Shown: piece after piece, positions 24,658 through 30,372 of the stretch
Position numbering within the stretch: position 1 is the stretch's first letter
Layout: each line of letters opens with the position of its first letter
DNA from: Bacteroidales bacterium
Lineage (GTDB): Bacteria; Bacteroidota; Bacteroidia; Bacteroidales; UBA932
NCBI GenBank assembly: GCA_016281435.1
Contig: JAEEIQ010000061.1
Coordinates: 1-30,372 of the forward strand
DNA length: 30,372 nucleotides
Direction: 5' to 3'
Notes under the pieces: model-generated
The model's database searches: none
What the model saw: only the letters and a program-made list of their open reading frames with translations
Told to the model about the DNA's origin: nothing
Position numbers and translations under genes: made by a program

Positions 24658-26232
24658 ATGGTAGAGTACGACGTAATTATCATCGGAGGGGGAATTACAG
24701 GAGCGGGAACCGCCCGTGACTGCGCCCTCAGGGGACTGAAGACCCTCCTTATTGAACGGTTCGATCTGACCAACGGCGCTACGGGACGCAACCACGGCCT
24801 GCTCCACAGCGGGGCGCGTTATGCAGTGAACGACAGGGAATCAGCTGCCGAATGCATACGCGAAAACCTCATTCTCAAGAAGATAGCATCCCATTGCGTG
24901 GATGACTGCGGAGGTCTTTTCATCTCCCTCCCCGAAGACGGACTGGACTATCAGAAAGGATTCATACAGGCCTGCCGGGAGTCCGGCATCGATGCGCGGG
25001 AACTCTCTCCTGAGGAGGCTATACGCCTGGAGCCTTCGGTGAATCCAGCCCTGATAGGTGCGGTAATGGTCCCGGATGCATCGGTCGACCCCTTCCGCCT
25101 GACCACGGCGAATGCATTCGATGCACGCCTGCACGGCGCCGATATCCTCACTTACACTGAAGTTACCGGCTTCTTGATGGAGGGCGGCAGAGTTGTCGGA
25201 GTCGAGACTGTCGACACCCGCACCGGGAATAAAGGCAGCTTCCGGGCGGCCGTCACCGTGAATGCGGCAGGCATCTGGGGCGCCGGAATCGCCTCGATGG
25301 CAGGGGTTTACGTAGGGATGTTCCCGGCCAAGGGGGCGCTGCTCATCTTCGGCCACAGGGTCAACAGGATGGTGATCAACCGCTGCCGCAAGCCCTCCAA
25401 TGCCGATATCCTGGTCCCGGGCGACGTGGTCTGCGTAGTCGGCACCACTTCCGACAGGATTCCTTTCGAGGAATGCGACTCGGTCAGGGTCAATTCCGAC
25501 GAAGTCAGACTGCTGCTCACCGAAGGGGTCAAGCTGTCGCCGGTCCTTGAAACCACGAGGGTCCTGCGCGCCTATGCCGGCGTCAGGCCGCTTGTGGCCA
25601 GCGATTCTGATCCAAGCGGGCGCAGCATCAGCCGCGGGATAGTCCTGCTGGACCACGAGACGAGGGACTCCCTGCCCGGTTTCGTCACCATCACGGGCGG
25701 CAAGCTGACCACCTACAGGCTGATGGCCGAGCAGGCTGCCGACCTGGTTTGCGCAAAGCTGGGAGTGAAGGCTTCATGCCAGACTGCGGAACTGCCGCTT
25801 CCCGGTTCGGACCGCGGAGGGCTCAGGGAGATGCTGGCCGGCCTGGGCACATCCAAGACCGCTCCTTCAGTGAAGGCAGCCTCCGAGAGGCACGGCCGTC
25901 TTGCCCGCCAGATGGATTTCAAGGACAAGTCCGAAGTCGTCTGCGAATGCGAGCATGTCACCCGCGCCGAGATAGAATATGCGGTCAAATATCTGGATGT
26001 CCACAACCTCATAGACCTTCGCCGCCGTACCCGCGTCGGAATGGGCACCTGCCAGGGTACTTTCTGCATGGAAAAGGTCGCGGCTGTGCTTGCGGAGGTG
26101 CTCGGCTGCCCGGAAAAGGCCGGTGAATTCGTGCGCCAGTATGCCGGGGAGCGCTGGAAGGGGATGGTGCCGGTATGTTGGGGCGAGTCCATCAGGGAAG
26201 CGGAATATATGCGTAAAAAGTACGGGAAATGA
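24658..26232 (+). CDS. glpA: Anaerobic glycerol-3-phosphate dehydrogenase subunit A
   Basis: The 524-residue flavoprotein oxidises sn-glycerol 3-phosphate to dihydroxyacetone phosphate and passes electrons through GlpB/GlpC to the quinone pool. The start ATG at 24658 gives MVEYDVIIIGGGITGAGTARD, placing the FAD-binding GxGxxG right at the N-terminus; upstream in-frame codons lie before the promoter. The DAO-fold signatures GATGRNHGLLHSGARYAV and ITGGKLTTYRLMAE follow. The C-terminal region has a BFD-like [2Fe-2S] site, C429-x-C431 then C465 and C470 (CxC-x33-CxxxxC), as in E. coli GlpA. The stop overlaps the glpB start by 4 nt (ATGA), so the two are coupled. Confidence 0.94.
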   Translation: MVEYDVIIIGGGITGAGTARDCALRGLKTLLIERFDLTNGATGRNHGLLHSGARYAVNDRESAAECIRENLILKKIASHCVDDCGGLFISLPEDGLDYQKGFIQACRESGIDARELSPEEAIRLEPSVNPALIGAVMVPDASVDPFRLTTANAFDARLHGADILTYTEVTGFLMEGGRVVGVETVDTRTGNKGSFRAAVTVNAAGIWGAGIASMAGVYVGMFPAKGALLIFGHRVNRMVINRCRKPSNADILVPGDVVCVVGTTSDRIPFEECDSVRVNSDEVRLLLTEGVKLSPVLETTRVLRAYAGVRPLVASDSDPSGRSISRGIVLLDHETRDSLPGFVTITGGKLTTYRLMAEQAADLVCAKLGVKASCQTAELPLPGSDRGGLREMLAGLGTSKTAPSVKAASERHGRLARQMDFKDKSEVVCECEHVTRAEIEYAVKYLDVHNLIDLRRRTRVGMGTCQGTFCMEKVAAVLAEVLGCPEKAGEFVRQYAGERWKGMVPVCWGESIREAEYMRKKYGK

Positions 26233-26777
26233 AATTCGATGTCATCGTCATAGGAGGAGGCCTCGCCGGAATGACGGCAGGGGTCGGTCTTCTCAGGGCC
26301 GGACGCAGCGTCGCTGCAGTATCCGAGGGTCTCAGCATGCATGAAACGCCAGCGGCGGAGTTCATCGCCCTCGGAGGGACATTCCTTCCCGGGGACAGCG
26401 TCCTCCGCGGCGAGTGGGACGGGGACAGGCTCCTGAGGGTCTTCACCCGGAACCTGGAGGATACGCCTCTGGAGGCGGATGCCTTTATCCTGAGCACCGG
26501 AAAGTTCTTCAGCCGTGGTCTCGTGGCCACGATGGACTCCGTTGCCGAGCCTGTGTTCGGCTGCGACGTCTTCTGGGAAAAGGACAGGGACAAATGGTGC
26601 AATCCGGATTTCTTTGCGCCACAGCCCTTCGAACGCTTCGGAGTGCTGACCTCCCCGGACGGACGCGTACTCCGCGGCGGACGCGAAGCGGAAAACCTCT
26701 ATGCGGCGGGCGAGATCCTGGCCGGTGAAGTCGATATCGTTAAAACAGCCAATGACGTATGCAGGAACTTGATCTGA
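26229..26777 (+). CDS. glpB: Anaerobic glycerol-3-phosphate dehydrogenase subunit B, very short form
   Basis: The product starts MKFDVIVIGGGLAGMTAG, the GlpB FAD-binding motif, and ends with segments that match the C-terminal half of E. coli GlpB as I recall it: LPGD near residue 55, ADAFILSTGKFFSRGLVA, PVFGCDVFW and NPDFFAPQPFERFGVLT, then ENLYAAGEILAG. It has only 182 residues, whereas E. coli GlpB has about 419. About 230 residues between the first strand-helix-strand and the distal part are missing, but the frame is intact and both ends are conserved, so this is a clean internal deletion rather than a frameshift. It overlaps glpA by 4 nt and glpC by 19 nt. It probably still links GlpA to GlpC. 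Confidence 0.85.
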   Translation: MKFDVIVIGGGLAGMTAGVGLLRAGRSVAAVSEGLSMHETPAAEFIALGGTFLPGDSVLRGEWDGDRLLRVFTRNLEDTPLEADAFILSTGKFFSRGLVATMDSVAEPVFGCDVFWEKDRDKWCNPDFFAPQPFERFGVLTSPDGRVLRGGREAENLYAAGEILAGEVDIVKTANDVCRNLI

Positions 26778-27973
26778 GTCCGAATAATTTCGAACAGTGC
26801 CTGAAGTGCAACCTATGCACGACCGTATGCCCGATGATGGCTGCGAATCCGCATTATCCCGGTCCGAAGCAGGCCGGCCCGGACGGCGAGCGCTACCGCA
26901 TCAAGGATCCGGCTTTCTACGACCTGACCCTGAAATACTGTCTCAACTGCAAGCGCTGCGAGGTGGCCTGCCCTTCCGGAGTGAAGGTCGGGGACATCAT
27001 ACAGAACGCCCGGATAAAATACGGGAAGCAGCATAACCCCGTACGGGACTATACCCTTGCAAGCACCGACCTGGTGGGCTCGCTGGCTTCGCCCTTCGCC
27101 CCGATAGTCAATCCGGTTCTTGGCTGGAAGCCGGTAAAGGCCGTGATGCACGGAGTCATAGGGGTGGACAAGCACCGCACGTTTCCTGCATATTCGAAGG
27201 AGCGCTTCTCCCGCTGGTTCCGGCGCGAAGCCGCTGCCAGGCAGGCGGTTTTTCCGCGGAAGGTGGCCTACTTCCATGGCTGTTACGTCGAATATAATTA
27301 CCCTCAGCTCGGAAAGGATTTCGTGCGGCTGATGAACGCCGCCGGATACGGCGTAGAGCTGCTTGACGGAGAGAAATGCTGCGGCGTGGCCTTGATTTCC
27401 AACGGTTTTGCCGGACAGGCCCGCCGTCAGGCGGAGCGTAACCTTGCCGTGATGCGCAAGGCACTTGCCGGCGGCGCGGAGGCTATACTCACGACGGGTT
27501 CGACCTGTACCTTTACCATGAGGGATGAATATGAGCATATCCTTGGACTGGACAATTCCGACGTCCGCCCGCATCTTCAGCTCGCGACGCGCTGGCTCAG
27601 TGACAAGATCGAAAAGGGTGAGGTGCATCTTGACTTCCGCGACGATTATAAGCTGAAAGTCGCCTACCACACCGCCTGCCATATGGCGAAGCTTGGTTGG
27701 AGCATCTTCTCCACGGGTCTTCTGCGGCAGATTCCCGGCGTGGATCTTGACGTCCTCGAATCGAAATGCTGCGGCATCGCCGGCACCTTCGGATTCAAGA
27801 AGGAGAATTATCCGTATTCGCAGAAAATAGGGGAGGAACTGTTCGGGCTGATCCGGAAAGCCGACCCGCAGGTCGTCGCCACTGACTGCGAGACATGTAA
27901 GTGGCAAATCGAGATGTCCACCGGCTATCCCGTCATGAATCCGGTCTCGATCCTTGCCGGGGCTCTGAAATAG
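26759..27973 (+). CDS. glpC: Anaerobic glycerol-3-phosphate dehydrogenase subunit C
   Basis: This 404-residue iron-sulfur subunit is thought to anchor the dehydrogenase at the membrane and pass electrons to menaquinone. Two [4Fe-4S] ferredoxin motifs are seen near the N-terminus: C14-x2-C17-x2-C20-x3-C24-P and C61-x2-C64-x2-C67-x3-C71-P. Two CCG domains follow (HGCYVEYNYP with GEKCCGVALI, and HTACHMAKLG with SKCCGIAGTFG), the layout shared by GlpC, heterodisulfide reductase HdrB and glycolate oxidase GlcF. The length is normal. It begins inside the end of glpB and completes the glpABC operon. Confidence 0.94.
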   Translation: MQELDLSPNNFEQCLKCNLCTTVCPMMAANPHYPGPKQAGPDGERYRIKDPAFYDLTLKYCLNCKRCEVACPSGVKVGDIIQNARIKYGKQHNPVRDYTLASTDLVGSLASPFAPIVNPVLGWKPVKAVMHGVIGVDKHRTFPAYSKERFSRWFRREAAARQAVFPRKVAYFHGCYVEYNYPQLGKDFVRLMNAAGYGVELLDGEKCCGVALISNGFAGQARRQAERNLAVMRKALAGGAEAILTTGSTCTFTMRDEYEHILGLDNSDVRPHLQLATRWLSDKIEKGEVHLDFRDDYKLKVAYHTACHMAKLGWSIFSTGLLRQIPGVDLDVLESKCCGIAGTFGFKKENYPYSQKIGEELFGLIRKADPQVVATDCETCKWQIEMSTGYPVMNPVSILAGALK

Positions 27974-28074
27974 GGCAGTTTTCGCGCCTATACTCCACCC
28001 ACTCCGGGTGCGGCCGGGTCTTCTGCCGATGTCGCTGATTCATTTTCCGCGAAAAATACGTATATTTCGGTGCT

Positions 28075-29397
28075 ATGAAAAAAATCGCTGTTTCCATCAT
28101 CCTGCTGATTGCGGGATATGTTGCCTGCTTCGCGCAGGGCAAGTTCGGTTATAATGAGCAGATAGACCTCAAGATAGACCGCTTCGACGGGCGTTATGCC
28201 GCCGGGGAGACGGTAAAGGTCATCGCCGCCTTTGATCCGGCCCTGGAAGGTCCGGTCGACATTCAGATTACCGAGAACGGGAAGGAAGCCGGGCGGAAGA
28301 CCGTTCCCGCGGAGGACGGGGTCATCTTCGAAAAGAGTTACGACGCCCCGACCCTCGTCTTCGTGCAGGCCGGCCCCAAGGGCGACTCCAAGAACGTCAC
28401 CACAATCGGCTTCATCGTAGATGCGGAACATTTCGAACCCGGATTCGAGCGTCCGAAAGACATCGACAAGTTCTGGAAGAAGCAGATCAGGGCCCTTCGC
28501 AAGGTGCCGATGAAGGCGGAGGTGAAGGAGGTCCCCGTGCCCGGGAAGGATGGCGAGAAGTATGAATGCTTCGACGTGAATATCAACAGCATCGACGATA
28601 CTCCCTGTATCGGATACGTAGTCAAGCCCAAGGGCGCCGAACCCAAGTCCCTGCCCATCGTGATCTATGCGCACGGCGCCGGCGTCGCAAAGACAGGCAG
28701 CCGCTCCAACATCCGCACGGCCCTCAGTTACGCCAAGAGGGGCGGCGGGGCCATAGCCCTTGACCTGAACGCCCTCGGGATGAAAAACGACCAGCCCCAG
28801 TCCTACTACGATTCCCTCGACAGGGGGCCCCTGTACCGCTATTCCTCTCGCCCGATAGAGAGCCACGAGACCTTCATGTTCAGGACCATGTTCCTGAGGA
28901 TGGTGCGGGCGCTTGATTACCTCACCCAAGATCCTTCATGGGACGGCGAAAGAGTCCTCCTCTACGGCTCCAGCCAGGGCGGCGCCCAGGCTGCCGCCCT
29001 TGCCGGACTGGACCCCAGGGTCGGGGCGGCGGTGATCGTCGTTCCTGCTATGATGGACATGGGCGGGGAACTTGCCGGCCACAACCGGGCCTGGCTCTTC
29101 ACCATGGGCAAGCAGAACAGCAAGGAGGCTCTTGAGATTGCCCCTTACTACGACACTTCGAACCTGATCCAGAATTTCAAGGGCCGGCTCTGGGTGGAAT
29201 GCGGCCTCATCGACAAGACATGTCCCGCAGCGAACGTTTTCTCCGGGTACAACAAGGCTACCTGCGAAAAGCAGATATACACCTATCCTTACCGTCCGCA
29301 CAACGAGCCGATGGGCCGCTACCGCGACGGCTGGCTGGAGAGGATCAAATCCTGCCGTGACGCGTTCATCGACGATTACCTGTCGGCGAAGAAGTAA
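28075..29397 (+). CDS. Secreted CE7-type acetyl (xylan) esterase, AXE1 domain
   Basis: The 440-residue alpha/beta hydrolase removes acetyl groups from sugars or oligosaccharides. It has a Sec signal (residues 1-21, ending CFAQG), an Ig-like beta domain (about 25-120), and the AXE1 domain (about 130-435). The catalytic triad is visible: Ser300 in YGSSQGGAQ, Asp380 in GLIDKTCPAAN and His409 in PYRPHNEP. The N-terminal extra domain is common in Bacteroidetes members. The gene stands alone between glpC and rimP; a TATATTTC sequence at 28061-28068 is only 6 nt before the ATG, so its promoter is not clearly placed. Acetylated xylan or pectin fragments are plausible substrates. Confidence 0.88.
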   Translation: MKKIAVSIILLIAGYVACFAQGKFGYNEQIDLKIDRFDGRYAAGETVKVIAAFDPALEGPVDIQITENGKEAGRKTVPAEDGVIFEKSYDAPTLVFVQAGPKGDSKNVTTIGFIVDAEHFEPGFERPKDIDKFWKKQIRALRKVPMKAEVKEVPVPGKDGEKYECFDVNINSIDDTPCIGYVVKPKGAEPKSLPIVIYAHGAGVAKTGSRSNIRTALSYAKRGGGAIALDLNALGMKNDQPQSYYDSLDRGPLYRYSSRPIESHETFMFRTMFLRMVRALDYLTQDPSWDGERVLLYGSSQGGAQAAALAGLDPRVGAAVIVVPAMMDMGGELAGHNRAWLFTMGKQNSKEALEIAPYYDTSNLIQNFKGRLWVECGLIDKTCPAANVFSGYNKATCEKQIYTYPYRPHNEPMGRYRDGWLERIKSCRDAFIDDYLSAKK

Positions 29398-29429
29398 TTT
29401 GGAGAAATCGCAGAATTGTAGTATATTTG
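29398..29429 (+). promoter_or_regulatory. Promoter of the rimP-nusA operon
   Basis: TTTG at 29398-29401 and TATATTTG at 29422-29429 are separated by exactly 20 nt, a full match to the Bacteroidetes -33/-7 pattern. The -33 element overlaps the stop codon region of the esterase gene. Transcription would start near 29435. Confidence 0.8.
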
Positions 29430-29445
29430 CACCCGTGAATTGAGG

Positions 29446-29480
29446 AGATAGAGGCCCGAGGGCTTCTATCTTCGTTTTTT
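29446..29480 (+). promoter_or_regulatory. Terminator-like hairpin in the rimP leader (possible attenuator)
   Basis: AGATAGAGGCC pairs with GGCTTCTATCT (29446-29471, 11-12 bp with one G-T pair and a 2-4 nt loop around CGAG), followed by TCG and six T residues (29475-29480). It lies about 11 nt after the predicted start and just before the AGGAAA ribosome-binding site at 29481-29486. The esterase stop is about 50 nt upstream, so it could also be that gene's terminator, but the rimP promoter lies between them. Confidence 0.65.
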
Positions 29481-29490
29481 AGGAAAGCTT

Positions 29491-29769
29491 ATGGAACGTA
29501 CGGAATTCGAAAAAGTGCTCGCAAAGGCCGCGGCCGAAAGGGACTGCGCCGTAGCGGGAGTGGTATTCAACGACGATGACAACGTCTTCGAGGTGACGCT
29601 TGCCAAGACCGGCGCCGACCGCAGCGTGGACCTTCAGGACTGCGAATATGTCCACAGGGCAGTCCTGGCTGCCTTCGACCGTGACGTGGAAGACTATGCC
29701 CTCACCGTGTCGTCGGAGGGTATCAGCGCCGAAGAGGCGGACGAAATGCTGAAAACTGTAAAAGATTGA
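29491..29769 (+). CDS. rimP: RimP-like ribosome maturation factor, N-terminal domain only
   Basis: RimP helps assemble the 30S ribosomal subunit. The 92-residue product matches the RimP N-terminal alpha/beta domain: CAVAGVVFNDDDNVFEVTL, a D-D-C-E-Y-V-H-R-like helix (DLQDCEYVHRAV), then FDRDVEDYALTVSSEGIS, equivalent to the REVEDYELEVGSAGL-type strand. The frame then ends. The SH3-like C-terminal domain that makes RimP about 150 residues long is absent, and only 9 nt separate this stop from nusA, so no frameshifted remainder exists. It has a good AGGAAA site 4 nt before the ATG. Position before nusA is the classic rimP place and supports the identity despite the short length. Confidence 0.82.
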   Translation: MERTEFEKVLAKAAAERDCAVAGVVFNDDDNVFEVTLAKTGADRSVDLQDCEYVHRAVLAAFDRDVEDYALTVSSEGISAEEADEMLKTVKD

Positions 29770-29778
29770 CAACATAAA

Positions 29779-30372
29779 ATGGAAAAAGAAAAAGTTATTA
29801 CCCTCATCGATGCCTTCAAGGACTTCAAGGAGGAGAAGAACATTGACCGCCCCGTGATGATGGGCGTTCTCAAGGACGTGTTCCTGACCCAGATCGCCAA
29901 GACCTACGGTTCCGCCGACAACTTCGACGTGATCGTCAACGTGGACAAGGGAACCTGCGAGATCTACCAGAACTTCGAGATTGTCGAAGAGGTCGAGAAT
30001 CCCGCCGCCGAGATGACTCTCGAGCAGGTCAGGGCCGACAGCGGCGACGACGACTACGAGGTCGGCGATTCCTATGCGAAGAAACTTCCCCTGGAGGCCT
30101 TCGGCCGCCGCGGCATCCTGAACATCCGCCAGAACCTGCAGGGCCGCATCATGGACATCGAGAAGGCGAACGTCTTCAAGAAGTACTCCGAGAAGGTCGG
30201 CGAGCTCTTCTCCGGTGAGGTCTACCAGACCTGGAGCAAGGAAGTCCTCATCCTCGACGAGGACGGCAACGAGCTCCATATCCCGAAGAATGAGCAGATC
30301 CCCGGCGAGCGCTTCAAGAAGAGCGACTCCGTCCGTGCCGTCATCAAGAGCGTGGAGATGAAGAACAACACC
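29779..30372 (+). CDS. nusA: Transcription termination/antitermination factor NusA, 3' end outside the window
   Basis: An open frame of 198 codons runs to the window edge. NusA binds RNA polymerase and nascent RNA and controls pausing, termination and antitermination. The N-terminal polymerase-binding domain (about residues 1-125) contains ALKD-type helices seen here as MMGVLKDVFLTQIAKTYG and the strand VNVDKGTCEIYQNFEIVEEVE, then the KKLPLEAFGRRGILNIRQNL helix. From about residue 145 the S1 domain begins (GELFSGEVYQTWSKEVLILDED, HIPKNEQIPGERFKKSDSV). The KH domains lie outside. It follows rimP by 9 nt in the same operon, the standard bacterial order. Confidence 0.95.
   Translation, partial: MEKEKVITLIDAFKDFKEEKNIDRPVMMGVLKDVFLTQIAKTYGSADNFDVIVNVDKGTCEIYQNFEIVEEVENPAAEMTLEQVRADSGDDDYEVGDSYAKKLPLEAFGRRGILNIRQNLQGRIMDIEKANVFKKYSEKVGELFSGEVYQTWSKEVLILDEDGNELHIPKNEQIPGERFKKSDSVRAVIKSVEMKNNT

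Noticed and set aside
26229..26777. Frameshifted glpB
   Set aside because: The N- and C-terminal GlpB-like parts are in one continuous frame, so an internal deletion explains the short length better.
28061..28068. TATATTTC as promoter of the CE7 esterase
   Set aside because: It deviates from TAnnTTTG in the last base, lacks a -33 TTG, and sits only 6 nt before the ATG; not strong enough to list.
1..30372. tRNA or rRNA genes, insertion sequences, phage attachment sites
   Set aside because: Reading both strands I saw no tRNA cloverleaf, rRNA segment, transposase, integrase or convincing attachment duplication.

Overview
The window is chromosomal DNA from a GC-rich member of the Bacteroidota, most likely Bacteroidales. 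The evidence is a SusC/SusD pair followed by a large surface lipoprotein, Bacteroidetes-type promoters (a -7 box of the form TAnnTTTG with a TTG element 20 nt upstream), many lipoprotein and Sec signal peptides, and Bacteroidales-type housekeeping genes (truB, rimP, nusA). I cannot name a genus.

Positions 1-7758 (+ strand) hold an accessory carbohydrate block. It has the 3' part of a GLUG-like/heparinase II-III-like lyase, a 44-residue small protein, a truncated SGNH-hydrolase remnant, a Tat-exported aldo/keto reductase, a secreted two-domain VOC protein, and a 1075-residue fusion of a DUF2264 (GH154-type) domain to a GH28 domain. Positions 7759-8033 separate convergent genes and hold two 56-bp modules with matching inverted ends plus a 17-18 bp tandem repeat.

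Positions 8034-23578 form a pectin (homogalacturonan) utilisation locus with two divergent arms. The leftward arm is GH28 polygalacturonase, CE8 pectin methylesterase, PL1 pectate lyase, M20 amidohydrolase and GH105 unsaturated uronyl hydrolase, with 4-bp overlaps or gaps of a few bases. The rightward arm is SusC, SusD and a modular DUF4957/DUF5123-type surface lipoprotein. A perfect 20-bp palindrome lies between the arms, almost exactly equidistant from the two -7 boxes, and is the best candidate for the shared control site. A plausible scheme is that SusD and the lipoprotein bind pectin, SusC imports oligogalacturonides, CE8 removes methyl esters, PL1 and GH28 cut the backbone, and GH105 removes the unsaturated end residue. 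No regulator gene lies in the window.

Positions 23597-30372 are core genome: an intrinsic terminator, truB (- strand), the anaerobic glycerol-3-phosphate dehydrogenase operon glpABC with a very short GlpB, a CE7-type acetyl esterase, and the start of the rimP-nusA operon. That operon has a terminator-like hairpin in its leader and a RimP that lacks the C-terminal domain.

The observations I consider most worth following are the symmetric palindrome between the two pectin arms, the GH154-GH28 fusion with a GC step between its halves, the paired inverted-repeat modules at 7816-7952, the mini-GlpB, and the one-domain RimP with its leader hairpin.
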